Counted from the stretch's first letter, positions 7,076 to 16,226 are shown. The stretch is DNA of 38,966 nt from Candidatus Peribacter sp. UBA6535 (GCA_002436205.1 DJKT01000060.1:1-38966); one strand, 5' to 3'. The notes: a model not told the origin generated them from the letters alone. Numbers and translations: made by a program.

Positions 7076-8710
7076 GTAACACTCCTCGCAATACACTGTT
7101 TCTGATCTATCAGGAGAATAGGTTGTTTGAATGGGCTTTTTGCACTTTTCACAGGTTCGGTCGAAGAGTACGCATGGATTCATCAGCGCCATGCGACTCC
7201 GAAATCGTTCATTTGGATGTAGGTGGGGGATGGGGATTCGATGTGTGCGATAGAATGCTAGTTCCTGTTTTTGGATTTTGAAAGGTTTGTTCGTTTGCTC
7301 ACACTGAATAGCCCAGTTAAGTATGTCTTCGGGGATATCATCAATGGCATCGGGCAATTTCGCAGCAGGAATGAATTTTTCAGCTTCGACAGGCTGATCA
7401 ATGTCATCCTTCCAGGAGAATCCTTCTTGTATGGCCTGTTTTTTACTCAGAGGCATATACTCGTGTGCAGTAGATTCGTTGTAGGCAAAACAAGAGAGTT
7501 CTTTTGGGAAGAGCTTCCCCCACTCTCCGGTTTCCTTCATATGTGAGATAATTTTTTCCCGTAGTTCCTGGTATTGCTCCTTCGAATACTGCTTGTTGAA
7601 AATGCAGTACTCCTTATGTCGCAGCCCTATACAGCCGAAGATATATTTGCAGTTGTTGATCGTTTCACAGTACTCAGCATGATACGAATCAATAGTAAAA
7701 TAGGAGAAGCGACATTCTTTTCCACCAATAGTAGCCACTTGGTTGTAACAGTGTTCTGTACCATTTCCGGTGTAGCTACAGTTGAAACAATTGTTTGCAT
7801 GATCTGAGAGAATAACATTTGTTTGGTCTTCTGAGTCCCACGTAAAATAGCAATTAACACATCCCTTTGAGTGCGTAAGATAATCTCCGGAACAGTCTTC
7901 ACAGGCAAGGACATGTTGATCACGAACAATAGCAGCCCTTCTTTGTTCCATGTGCTCTGTAACGTTTTTCTGTTGTTGTGAGTGTGTGCCGTTGAGCAGC
8001 TTTTTTTTCTCTTCTTGGTATTGTTCCTTACTAAGCTGCTGGTTGCGAATGCAGTGGGTTTTATTTTTAAGATTCGTGCAGAGAATACAATCTGTACATC
8101 CTGTGCAGTTGCTCATGAAGGCACAGTCATTACAATTGCTGGAATCAAAAGCAAACTGCGTACCGTAGCAGTCGTGAGCATTGAATAACCAGTAGCTTGA
8201 TTCGTTTGTATTGCTGTAATCGATATCAACCACGTCGCGGTTGCGTATGTTCATGGTGCAATACATTGCATCTTCATTGTAGTCTCCACCAAAAACGAGA
8301 TAACAGTTTTTATTATCCACACACATGTTGCAGTACTCACTATTTTCCGGATTAACGTTTAGCAGAGCGCAACGCGGAACTTCCAATTGTAACTCTTTGT
8401 ACTGCTGAAAAAATGGTCGTGTGAAATCAAAATCACGCCCGTATTCTGTCGCGTCCCACTTGTCTCCGAACCATTCTTCTCGCTTATACACTTTAAAGGG
8501 TTTCTCTGGGGCATAGATGGTAACAATATTCTCTCCTGTCAGATCGCATGTTCTTGAATATAGATTTCTACTATTTCTCAGACTCATTCGGTGCTTTTGT
8601 TGACAAAAAAAACACTGCGCTACAGGTTCGTGCTCAAACTCTCTATACAGATCAATTTCTCTCTTTGTGAGCGTAAAAGCATTATGACAAATTTCACAAG
8701 TTTGCTCCAT
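7058..8710 (-). CDS. Zinc-ribbon-rich protein of unknown function (CPR 'caib/baif' type)
   Basis: A protein of 550 residues with no signal peptide or membrane span. It begins with a zinc ribbon (CEIC...CFFC, residues 5-37) and ends with another (CEKCKK...CEECYLKE). Between them lie about 20 further Cys residues in CxxC, CxxCxxC and CxNC spacings (CNDCAFMSNCTGCTDCILC) and a repeated QQLSKEQYQE / KQYSKEQYQE helix. Homologs are widespread in CPR genomes and are often mislabelled 'caib/baif family protein'; the label says nothing about function. I infer several bound zinc ions and a nucleic-acid or protein scaffold role. A TACACT (8719-8724) lies eight bases upstream of the ATG with TTGGCT 18 bp further up. 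The 3' end overlaps the dGTPase-like gene. Confidence 0.75.
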   Translation of the reverse strand: MEQTCEICHNAFTLTKREIDLYREFEHEPVAQCFFCQQKHRMSLRNSRNLYSRTCDLTGENIVTIYAPEKPFKVYKREEWFGDKWDATEYGRDFDFTRPFFQQYKELQLEVPRCALLNVNPENSEYCNMCVDNKNCYLVFGGDYNEDAMYCTMNIRNRDVVDIDYSNTNESSYWLFNAHDCYGTQFAFDSSNCNDCAFMSNCTGCTDCILCTNLKNKTHCIRNQQLSKEQYQEEKKKLLNGTHSQQQKNVTEHMEQRRAAIVRDQHVLACEDCSGDYLTHSKGCVNCYFTWDSEDQTNVILSDHANNCFNCSYTGNGTEHCYNQVATIGGKECRFSYFTIDSYHAEYCETINNCKYIFGCIGLRHKEYCIFNKQYSKEQYQELREKIISHMKETGEWGKLFPKELSCFAYNESTAHEYMPLSKKQAIQEGFSWKDDIDQPVEAEKFIPAAKLPDAIDDIPEDILNWAIQCEQTNKPFKIQKQELAFYRTHRIPIPHLHPNERFRSRMALMNPCVLFDRTCEKCKKPIQTTYSPDRSETVYCEECYLKEVY

Positions 8711-8756
8711 AGGAGCCCAGTGTACCTTTGAAGTATTTTGTAAGCCAAATTTCTCT

Positions 8757-9629
8757 TCAGCTTCGTAATTCTACCCCCGCAGCCGGCAAATGCTTTAATG
8801 GATTGATGTGTCCTGCTCCCGTAATAAGTTCGAAGTGCACATGTGGCCCTGTAGAGAGATTTCCCGCACCTGCTGTTCCTGGCATTCCTCCACTAAGACC
8901 GATTGGATCTCCTCGAAGTATTTGTTGCCCTTTTTGGACATGTAATTCACTGAGGTGACCATACAGTGTTACGTAGTCTCCTACATGTCGAACGGTAACA
9001 AAGTTATAGCCAGACCCATTGTCGATAACCTCCTCGACTACACCGTCATCTGCAGTAACTACAGCTGTCCCCTGCAATGCAGGAATGTCGATGGCGTTAT
9101 GCTCCATACCAAAGTACTCCTTGTACTCTGGGTCTTGGAAGATTGCAGAAATTCCATACGTTGGCTCTACCGGCCAGTAGATATTGATGATGGGATCATC
9201 TTCACTGAGGCTCGCTGCCGCTAGTCCTGCACGGTTTGCATCCCACATTTGCTGAAACGACTGTACCATCTTGTCATCCGCTCTGCGTTTTCCCTCGATA
9301 AGTTCGACGATGAGCCGAAGGCCTGCGCGGAATTCCTCGTTCAGTTCTTCGCTCAAATCCGGCCCCATAACCTTGCGCTCCTCCTCTAATCGATTGAGTT
9401 GATATTTGAGTACGGCAATGTGCCTCTCGGCAAGTTCACTCTCCAGTCTTGCGCGGCGCACCTCGTCCTCTGCTGTGTGGATGGCAACTTGCGGAGCTTC
9501 GTCTCCTCCTTGTGCATCAAGAAGTATTGCAGTCTGCCCACTACCTATGAGATGAGAGAGTCCAAAAACTGCCACTCCAACAATAACCAGAAGGGAAAAT
9601 GGCCGACTGATTTCTATGTGCATGGGCAT
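8757..9629 (-). CDS. M23-family metallopeptidase, membrane anchored
   Basis: A murein endopeptidase-like protein of about 290 residues. Residues around 10-30 form a signal anchor. A coiled-coil stretch follows (roughly residues 45-100, rich in EVRRARLESELAERH-type heptads), then a C-terminal LytM/M23 domain with the zinc motifs HNAIDI (HxxxD), YGHLSE and GPHVHFE (HxH). Such proteins cut peptidoglycan cross-links, or if degenerate activate amidases; here all zinc ligands are present. Three in-frame ATGs lie at 9638, 9629 and 9623. The -10 TACAAT at 9641-9646 leaves too little room for 9638, so I prefer 9629. It is 22 bp downstream of tRNA-Trp on the same strand and may be read through from it. 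Confidence 0.85.
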   Translation of the reverse strand: MPMHIEISRPFSLLVIVGVAVFGLSHLIGSGQTAILLDAQGGDEAPQVAIHTAEDEVRRARLESELAERHIAVLKYQLNRLEEERKVMGPDLSEELNEEFRAGLRLIVELIEGKRRADDKMVQSFQQMWDANRAGLAAASLSEDDPIINIYWPVEPTYGISAIFQDPEYKEYFGMEHNAIDIPALQGTAVVTADDGVVEEVIDNGSGYNFVTVRHVGDYVTLYGHLSELHVQKGQQILRGDPIGLSGGMPGTAGAGNLSTGPHVHFELITGAGHINPLKHLPAAGVELRS

Positions 9630-9633
9630 GATT

Positions 9634-9655
9634 GCCATCTATTGTAGCAGATGGC
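9634..9655 (-). promoter_or_regulatory. Hairpin containing the M23 -10 element, abutting the tRNA 3' end
   Basis: On the minus strand GCCATCT (9655-9649) can pair with AGATGGC (9640-9634) around an eight-base loop that holds extended -10 TGCTACAAT. The 5' arm includes the tRNA's discriminator base and CCA. The sequence could therefore serve both as tRNA end and as promoter for the M23 gene, or be a processing signal. Confidence 0.45.
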
Positions 9656-9728
9656 AGGCGCGGTAGGACTCGAACCTACGACCCCTGGTTTTGGAGACCA
9701 GTGCTCTAGCCAGCTGAGCTACGCGCCT
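9652..9728 (-). tRNA. trnW: tRNA-Trp (anticodon CCA)
   Basis: A full cloverleaf can be drawn: acceptor AGGCGCG/CGCGCCT, D arm GCTC...GAGC, anticodon stem CTGGT/ACCAG with loop CTCCAAA giving anticodon CCA, variable loop, and T arm GTAGG-TTCGAGT-CCTAC. The discriminator G is followed by an encoded CCA (9654-9652). There is no intron. Confidence 0.95.
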
Positions 9729-9739
9729 ACGTAGCTACT

Positions 9740-9745
9740 ATTATA
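9740..9745 (-). promoter_or_regulatory. -10 element of tRNA-Trp
   Basis: A consensus TATAAT lies 11 bases upstream of the mature tRNA 5' end on the minus strand. No convincing -35 is visible. Confidence 0.55.
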
Positions 9746-9829
9746 CCAAAACCTCACGTTCTAACCTATGGCTAGAGCAATGTTTCTTCTGTTGCTTGTA
9801 TTCCTATTATAGCGGTTTTTTTTCGCTTG

Positions 9830-12800
9830 CTACTGCCCACACTTATTCCCTGACGTAGTCTTACTACCGTCTTCTACATTAACAATATTGTACCCAGATA
9901 TTATATTATAGCGCTCAAGAGTCCCCGATAGCTTGCCGACATCAGGGTAATACTTTGCCCTGTAGAAATTATTCTGACTGTCGAAAATTTCTTGTATGCC
10001 TCTACCAGATGTATCGAAGATACTTGTTGTCGATGTTCCAATGGAACCGAGAATGAGCCTGTCTCTCTCCTTATCGTAGGAATGTAGCGATGTTATAGCA
10101 TTGCTATAGCCACCAGATACAGACGTACGCACTGAATCGATAATAGAAAGTGTATTGGTATCTATGGAAACAAGATGTGAAAGATATGTATTACTTCGCT
10201 GGTCATATCTATCCCCTGTTCGACCAATGGCTATAGCGTAGAGAATATTTTTTTCTGCATCGAGTACTGTTTGTGCAACGGTTGGAGGGAATACCGTTCT
10301 ACTCAGAATCATCCATGGTATGAGTTTAAGATTCTGACTTTTGATAAGACTCAAGTTGTTCTTATTATACGTTTCGAAGAACGGACCTGCTGATCCATAT
10401 CCCAATCTAGATCCATAATGGAGAAGCGGATCACCAGATTGCAAAATGTGAATAGCATAGTATGGAGTTTGACCTGTTCGTTGCAAATCTGGTCCTTCGA
10501 ATAGGACATTCAAACTTATTCCATCTAAGGCAACCATCTTTGCTGTTACTCCACCTTCAATGCCATACAGCACATCACGCTGTGCATCGTATTTCATACC
10601 ATTCACAAAGTTCATTGCTACTGGAAGACGCCTTGTGGATACAACATTTCCAATGTCATCTTTTTGTACCATCCATCCAGATACCATATCCGATGGTTCT
10701 ACAGCTGGTCCAACACCACCTTGGTCTTCCAGATAAGGACCCCAGCTTTCATAATGCTTTTCGGAATTCGGCCCTGTCTTATAGACAACATAATTCACTG
10801 GTGTGCGAATAACCCATTCATCTTTCATGAGTGAAGCGTCTTTAGCTCCAGCGATATATCCTCGAGTCGCATTGAATCGATCATAGTTTCCAAGTGTGAA
10901 AAAGCCCCCTAGCTGGGTTAGCGCATCTCCATTGGTTATATACTTTCTTCCTGCATTTATAAATCCTGGTAGTCCAGCTCCATTACCTATGCAACCTGAC
11001 ATTCTCTGACAGGGCCAATTGGCAGTATTTACAGATATATTTTGTATCCTACTACTTGGTACTCCGCGTATTCGGGTACCGACGGTAATCACCTCGGAAA
11101 TAGCACTACCATTTACGGTACCTACTATCCAATCATTTGGATTTCCAGCAATAACAAGGGCTACGCAGCTGCTGGAGTTTACAACAATTTCTCCGATACC
11201 TCCTTCCATAGCATCCGCATTAACACCATAGATTCCTACAGCATCCTCAGGGTCGCAAAGCTGTACATCTGGTACGTTGTTACTGTTATATCGTTCCTGC
11301 ATCTTGTTTGCATTCTTTCTGCGTTTATTGGCATCGAAAATATCTTGATTCGAGCTTGGGAAAGGTGTTGTCCACCGCTCTGAGGTAAATAGCATTGGTA
11401 TACGAATGTCGCTCTCATACCAAGGTTTAAGAGGTAATCCTTCTCCGCAGGAAGCAACTGCCTCATTCTTGCAAGTGCTATCACATCCATCTCCATTCGT
11501 AGTATTGTTATCATCACACTCTTCACCACTTGCTGTATCTATGTTTCCATCTCCGCAATACGAACCTTGTACAGTGATCCAGTCTTTACAATCACTTGCA
11601 CAGTAGTTACATGTGCCATTGTAGTTGGCTACACATACACTGCCATTACTTGGTCCTTGATCACATGTTTCACTGTGCTGCGTATCTGTATTGCTATCTC
11701 CACATCTTGGACCCACGACCCCAACCGTCTTACATTCGTTTGAACAGTACGAGCAGGAAGATCCATACCCTGGAGTACATACGCTCCCATTACTTGATCC
11801 GTCATCACACTGTTCGTCTCCCTCTTTCACTCCATTTCCACAAACGGGAGCTGGAGGAGGGCTGCTGGCAACTGAAGATTTGGAGGATTTAGAAGAAACT
11901 GCAGGCTGTGTTTTTTTACAGGTAGAAGAACAGCCTGGTGTACCATCACACTCTTCGTCATCTGGAGTGCCAAGGAATCCATCTTTTCCTGGTGGTTGGA
12001 AAATACCATCTCCACAGAATTCAGTGATGCATGACGTGTCACAACCATCGAAGGAAGCAACAATACATTCGGCATCTTCTCCGCACTCCAGTTGGTCTGG
12101 CCAGCCCATGGTAGTGCAGCGAATGCGGTTTCCTTGTGCATCGAGTAGGGCATTTTCTGGCCAAGGAGATGTATCTTCTGCGAAGCAGTATCCTGCGTCG
12201 TCACACTCCTCCGGCCATAGCCCTTGAATGCCATCTGCATCATGGTATCCATCTCCACAGAACTCCGCAGTGCAACCGCCATTGGGGTGATCTGTACCAC
12301 TACATCCATCACCACTGACTAGATTTCCATCATCACACTCTTCTCCGTCTTCGGCATCATTGCCTCCTTGTGATGGATCACCGTTACCGCAGACGGGGCC
12401 TGACGGCGAAGAATTGTTATTACACACACTCGGCATTCCACTACATGTCCATCCATTTTCGACCTTGCAAATTGAGCTGCATCCATCATCTGATTGAGAA
12501 TTGTCATCATCACATTGTTCTCCTGCTTCGGGGATGATCTCACCATCACCACAATATTCGAGAGTGCAGTTGTTGCTACAACCATCAAAACTGATAGGGA
12601 GACATTCCGTGTCATCTCCGCCACAAACTGAATCATATCCGAATGCTGAGCACTGAACGGCATTTCCAGCAGTATCTATCATTGGAACTCCATTTTTGTA
12701 ACACACGCTTCCATCATCACACTCCTCTGGCCAAAGCCCATTAATGCCATCTGCATCGTGGTATCCGTCTCCGCAGAACTCAGCAGTGCACGTACCGTTT

Positions 12801-13396
12801 GGGTGATCTGTACCACTACACCCATCACCACTGACCAAGTTTCCATCATCACACTCTTCTCCATCTTCGGTATCATTGCCTCCTTGTGATGGATCACCGT
12901 TACCGCAGACGGGGCCTGCGGCAGGATGTAATCCTTGACTGGATGACAGAGAACTTTGACTTGCCGAAAGTAGACGTAGCCCGGTGAGTGGGCTAAAGAT
13001 CATTGTAGTATCGGAAAAGATGTAATACAGCTCCTTGGGTTGCATAGTAGTTAGATCGTATGCCCCTGTATGTTGTTGCCTGAGTGCTGGAGAGAGAAAG
13101 AAATTCTTCTCTTTGTACGGAGGCTCTGTTCCATCATACTCATAAACTCTCCATTCTCCATCTCCTTGCTGATTAGCTCCCTGATCTATAAGAAAGGTAT
13201 TACCCTGCATATACTGAAGACCCACATGAGTATTTGCCGGAATGGTGACTTCTGTAGATGTATCATCAATCAAGAACACACCGGATTGAGAAGAAACTTG
13301 TCCCTGAAGTTGTAGATCGGAAACCACAATCGAGATTGCAACAAGTGCGATGATCGAAGCGATGCCTATGGAACTTGTAAATGTGGGATGCTTCAT
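9830..13396 (-). CDS. Giant DUF4215 surface protein with C-terminal propeller-like region
   Basis: A protein of 1188 residues. An N-terminal hydrophobic segment (about residues 10-30) is followed by a small domain of roughly 120 residues, then Cys-rich DUF4215 units to about residue 660 (CGDGxxxxGEECDDGN, DGCSSTC). A 172-residue block is duplicated with few changes, and SSKSSKSSVASS is a linker. The last 500 residues have few Cys and many short beta-like stretches with DAEKNILYAIAIG and LVSIDTNTLSII, like the YVTN/SMP-30-type beta-propellers; that fold is inference. It ends in GNKCGQ without a membrane anchor, so it may be secreted or held by its N-terminus. A five-codon ORF ends directly at its ATG (TAAATG). 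No promoter block is shared with the first two surface genes. Confidence 0.85.
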   Translation of the reverse strand: MKHPTFTSSIGIASIIALVAISIVVSDLQLQGQVSSQSGVFLIDDTSTEVTIPANTHVGLQYMQGNTFLIDQGANQQGDGEWRVYEYDGTEPPYKEKNFFLSPALRQQHTGAYDLTTMQPKELYYIFSDTTMIFSPLTGLRLLSASQSSLSSSQGLHPAAGPVCGNGDPSQGGNDTEDGEECDDGNLVSGDGCSGTDHPNGTCTAEFCGDGYHDADGINGLWPEECDDGSVCYKNGVPMIDTAGNAVQCSAFGYDSVCGGDDTECLPISFDGCSNNCTLEYCGDGEIIPEAGEQCDDDNSQSDDGCSSICKVENGWTCSGMPSVCNNNSSPSGPVCGNGDPSQGGNDAEDGEECDDGNLVSGDGCSGTDHPNGGCTAEFCGDGYHDADGIQGLWPEECDDAGYCFAEDTSPWPENALLDAQGNRIRCTTMGWPDQLECGEDAECIVASFDGCDTSCITEFCGDGIFQPPGKDGFLGTPDDEECDGTPGCSSTCKKTQPAVSSKSSKSSVASSPPPAPVCGNGVKEGDEQCDDGSSNGSVCTPGYGSSCSYCSNECKTVGVVGPRCGDSNTDTQHSETCDQGPSNGSVCVANYNGTCNYCASDCKDWITVQGSYCGDGNIDTASGEECDDNNTTNGDGCDSTCKNEAVASCGEGLPLKPWYESDIRIPMLFTSERWTTPFPSSNQDIFDANKRRKNANKMQERYNSNNVPDVQLCDPEDAVGIYGVNADAMEGGIGEIVVNSSSCVALVIAGNPNDWIVGTVNGSAISEVITVGTRIRGVPSSRIQNISVNTANWPCQRMSGCIGNGAGLPGFINAGRKYITNGDALTQLGGFFTLGNYDRFNATRGYIAGAKDASLMKDEWVIRTPVNYVVYKTGPNSEKHYESWGPYLEDQGGVGPAVEPSDMVSGWMVQKDDIGNVVSTRRLPVAMNFVNGMKYDAQRDVLYGIEGGVTAKMVALDGISLNVLFEGPDLQRTGQTPYYAIHILQSGDPLLHYGSRLGYGSAGPFFETYNKNNLSLIKSQNLKLIPWMILSRTVFPPTVAQTVLDAEKNILYAIAIGRTGDRYDQRSNTYLSHLVSIDTNTLSIIDSVRTSVSGGYSNAITSLHSYDKERDRLILGSIGTSTTSIFDTSGRGIQEIFDSQNNFYRAKYYPDVGKLSGTLERYNIISGYNIVNVEDGSKTTSGNKCGQ
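12190..12920 (-). repeat. 516-bp-period duplication inside the surface gene
   Basis: Sequence around 12190-12404 recurs around 12706-12920, offset by exactly 516 bp (172 codons), with only scattered differences. For example, the 3' portions covering 12340-12403 and 12856-12919 are almost identical. The copies encode GPVCGNGDPSQGG...GLWPEECDD segments. The intervening sequence differs, so either only part of each unit stays similar or gene conversion maintains it. Confidence 0.7.
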
Positions 13397-13428
13397 TTAC
13401 TCAGAAAACTTCATTGATGATACTAGTA
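13397..13428 (-). promoter_or_regulatory. Five-codon leader ORF and possible -10 before the surface gene
   Basis: ATG at 13414 opens MKFSE and stops at TAA (13399-13397), directly touching the ATG of the large gene. TACTAG (13423-13428) ends eight bases before this small ORF, the spacing seen for leaderless genes here. A TATAAT at 13446-13451 is an alternative -10, which would give a leader of about 40 nt. Confidence 0.3.
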
Positions 13429-13469
13429 TTGCACCAGTACGTAAAATTATATTAACTACGCCACCATTC

Positions 13470-15230
13470 TTACTGAATAAACCCATTCACCTGATGGTTC
13501 CACAAATCTGCGTAGACACCGTTTTTATCAAGTAATTCTTGATGGTTACCATCTTCGACGATTTTTCCTTTATCCATCACAAGAATTCTATCCATTTGGC
13601 TAATGGTAGAAATACGGTGAGCGATAGCTAACACTGTTCGTCCTTTCATGAGTGTTTCTAGATTATCTTGAATATATTTTTCACTGATGGAATCGAGGGA
13701 ACTGGTGGCTTCATCCATAAGGAGTACTGGAGCGTCTTTCAGCATTACGCGAGCAAGTGCGACGCGTTGGCGCTCTCCACCACTCAGTTTGATACCACGT
13801 TCTCCAACGAGTGTTTCGTATCCCATTGGTAAACCAGTAATAAACTCGTGTGCGTGTGCTGACACCGATGCCTGCATTACTTCTTGGCTTGTTGCATCGG
13901 TTAATGCGTAGGAAATATTTTCGAACAGCGTACGGTGAAACAAGATAGGATCTTGTGGCACGTAGCTAATGCTTCTGCGTAAAACATCTTGGGTAATTGC
14001 GGTAATATCCTGACCATCAATACTGATGTTTCCCTTCTGAATATCCGCAAAACGCAAAATGAGCTTGAAGAGTGTAGACTTTCCTGCGCCACTGTGACCA
14101 ACTAAACCAACGCGTTGACCGAACGGAATTGATAGAGAAAAGTTTTGCAAAATTGGTGCACCTTCTTGATAGGAAAATTGGACATCTGCAAATGTAATAC
14201 TTCCTTGGTTGATACGTTTTTCTTCTGGTACTTCTGGATCTTGTACCTCTATCGGAAGAGTGATGATGGACGTCATCTCATCGGAATCTGCAAGAGCTGT
14301 CGTAAACTCTGCTACCGAACGTGCCAGAGACCAAAACTCCTGCACTACAATCAGAAGTACGCTCTGTATCAGTACCATAGACCCCACAGTTATCTCTCCA
14401 TTAAGCCACAAATATAGTGCATGGTACATAATGGCAAATTCGATAATCATCATGGAGATCGCTTTAAATCCATCTGTCACTGTTTTAAAATTCCATGCTC
14501 TACTCCGTGCTTTTTGCTGACGACTAACATAGGTATCAAAGTTTTTTCGCTCTGCACTTCTTGTCCCAAACATCTTAATGTTGAGTATCCCTGTAATAGC
14601 ATCTGCGAGTTGACCTGTAACTGCTGTATCAGATTCTGCATTCACGAGATCACGGCTCAGTTGAAATGGTAACAATATTTTTACCATCAAACCGTACGTC
14701 ACTATCCAACCAATCATCATAAAACCGAGCACTGGTTTCAGCCAAAAGAGGACTATCGTAGCTCCAACGGCTTTTACTAATGAGAACCAGAACGCATACA
14801 CAATTTTATCGTGCATCGATTCAAATGACCGAACGAAGCGACGCGTCTTTGCCACCAAACTTCCTGTGAAGCTGTTACTAAAAAATGTATAGGAGTGATT
14901 GGATAGTACAGCAAAGCAATGATTTGTTAGGTCTGCCATGACCCGTGTTTGCGAGTATACGATGGCCCAATCTCCGATACGAAAGAGGATTATTCCGATA
15001 AACATAGAAGCAAATGCCATAAGGACATACGTTGATGCCTGTTGCCAGGTAGCCACCGCTACTGTTTGTACAGAAATCACATCGATGATTTTTTTCATGA
15101 AATAGGAAAACCCAAAGTCTGCAAACACAAACGCTGTTCCGAAGCTCAAAAACATGGTTACAGTGGATTTTGGATACTTTTTTAAGGCATTCCAATAGAT
15201 GGATAGCGTTGATGAATAATGGTTCTCCAT
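13470..15230 (-). CDS. ABC exporter, fused permease and ATPase
   Basis: A half-transporter of about 586 residues, the MsbA/multidrug exporter layout. The N-terminal half carries the six-helix ABC transmembrane domain (hydrophobic segments begin near FLSFGTAFVFA). The C-terminal ATPase has Walker A GHSGAGKST, Q-loop YVPQDP, signature LSGGERQRVALARV, Walker B PVLLMDEATSSLDS and switch AIAHRIST, all intact. It likely works as a homodimer; the substrate (lipid, peptide or drug) is unknown. An in-frame ATG at 15323 would add 31 residues that overlap the end of the upstream Fic gene; ATG 15230 fits the family. The Fic gene lies 32 bp upstream on the same strand, so the two may be cotranscribed. Confidence 0.88.
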   Translation of the reverse strand: MENHYSSTLSIYWNALKKYPKSTVTMFLSFGTAFVFADFGFSYFMKKIIDVISVQTVAVATWQQASTYVLMAFASMFIGIILFRIGDWAIVYSQTRVMADLTNHCFAVLSNHSYTFFSNSFTGSLVAKTRRFVRSFESMHDKIVYAFWFSLVKAVGATIVLFWLKPVLGFMMIGWIVTYGLMVKILLPFQLSRDLVNAESDTAVTGQLADAITGILNIKMFGTRSAERKNFDTYVSRQQKARSRAWNFKTVTDGFKAISMMIIEFAIMYHALYLWLNGEITVGSMVLIQSVLLIVVQEFWSLARSVAEFTTALADSDEMTSIITLPIEVQDPEVPEEKRINQGSITFADVQFSYQEGAPILQNFSLSIPFGQRVGLVGHSGAGKSTLFKLILRFADIQKGNISIDGQDITAITQDVLRRSISYVPQDPILFHRTLFENISYALTDATSQEVMQASVSAHAHEFITGLPMGYETLVGERGIKLSGGERQRVALARVMLKDAPVLLMDEATSSLDSISEKYIQDNLETLMKGRTVLAIAHRISTISQMDRILVMDKGKIVEDGNHQELLDKNGVYADLWNHQVNGFIQ

Positions 15231-15262
15231 GAGTAAGTACAAACGATCAGGATCGCTTCTTG

Positions 15263-16174
15263 TTACGAAGAATGTCCATGACTTTTCTCCCATCGAGCAA
15301 AGCCACATTTCCCTACCTTCCACCGACCACGCTCTCTAAATGCCGGTAGAGACTGTTTCTTTGCAGCATTGGAAATAACCTGCGAGCTATGCTTTGAATG
15401 ATCTTTGCTGAGCCTACTAATAGGCACGATTTTATCGCTTTCCAGGTACGCAATGCGCTTGTGCAAACTCTCCTTGAGCAGCAAGGCAATGATATGCTCA
15501 AATGGCTTTGTATTGCCTTTATCATCATAAGCCTGCAGTGCTTTATAATAGTCTTTTTTCTCTTTATTTCGGATGATAATTGGTGGATAGCCAACGGATT
15601 TGAGTTGGAAGTTGAGGAGTGCCCTACCAACACGACCGTTTCCATCGAGGAATGGGTGGATATACTCGAATGCCAGATGAAAGAGAATAATGCGATCGAG
15701 CGGGTGCTCTGACTCATCGGCAAAATCTGCCATCAGGCTATCCATCAATCCAAGAAGTTTTTCTGGAGGTGGAGCAATGTGCTTGCCTACGCGCACATAC
15801 TCTTTGGTTTTACGAAAGCATCCCGCGAACTCATCATTAATATGGCTAAGAAGTGTGCCGTGTACAAGAAGAATCATGTCTTGAGAGAGTACCTCCTCCT
15901 TCGCAAGCTTCGCGGTAAGGTACTCGTTTACTTTCCCGAGGTTAATCGCTTCGAATACTTCACGTTGACTGCTATTTGGCGGCAAAACCTGGTGCTCAAG
16001 AATTTGTTCTGTTTCGTCGAGTGTTAGGGTTGAATTCTCAATCGCATTCGAGTTAAACACAAGCTCTGGGAGCTCTGCCTCCTCTAGTAGGGTAAGTAGA
16101 GACTCTTTGCCGCATTTACCCGTATCAAAGCGGTTTTTGAGCTCTTCTATGTTGTTTAGCGTAGTTCCGTGCAT
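15263..16174 (-). CDS. Fic-domain protein with N-terminal inhibitory motif and C-terminal HTH-like end
   Basis: A protein of 303 residues. The Fic active site HPFLDGNGRVGR is complete, so AMP or another nucleotide could be transferred to target hydroxyls. A SNAIEN motif about 40 residues from the start matches the (S/T)xxxE(G/N) inhibitory helix, which makes this a class II, self-inhibited Fic. The C-terminal 60 residues (SSQVISNAAKKQSLPAFRERGRW) look like the winged/excisionase-like helix that ends many Fic proteins and may bind DNA. No antitoxin-like gene is next to it, as expected for class II. A strong promoter overlapped by a nine-base inverted repeat lies upstream, which suggests autoregulation. 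The target is unknown. Confidence 0.87.
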   Translation of the reverse strand: MHGTTLNNIEELKNRFDTGKCGKESLLTLLEEAELPELVFNSNAIENSTLTLDETEQILEHQVLPPNSSQREVFEAINLGKVNEYLTAKLAKEEVLSQDMILLVHGTLLSHINDEFAGCFRKTKEYVRVGKHIAPPPEKLLGLMDSLMADFADESEHPLDRIILFHLAFEYIHPFLDGNGRVGRALLNFQLKSVGYPPIIIRNKEKKDYYKALQAYDDKGNTKPFEHIIALLLKESLHKRIAYLESDKIVPISRLSKDHSKHSSQVISNAAKKQSLPAFRERGRWKVGKCGFARWEKSHGHSS

Positions 16175-16177
16175 TTA

Positions 16178-16226
16178 ATAGGTGAAAATATGCCTTTATA
16201 CTATATTATTCACCTATAAAAGTCAA
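16178..16226 (-). promoter_or_regulatory. fic promoter with flanking inverted-repeat operator
   Basis: TTGACT (16226-16221), 17 bp, TAGTAT (16203-16198) forms a good promoter with a leader of roughly 16 nt. The inverted repeat ATAGGTGAA / TTCACCTAT has one half in the spacer (16209-16217) and the other directly before the ATG (16178-16186), 22 bp apart. A protein bound to both halves would block RNA polymerase. The C-terminal HTH-like end of the Fic protein is the obvious candidate. Confidence 0.6.
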
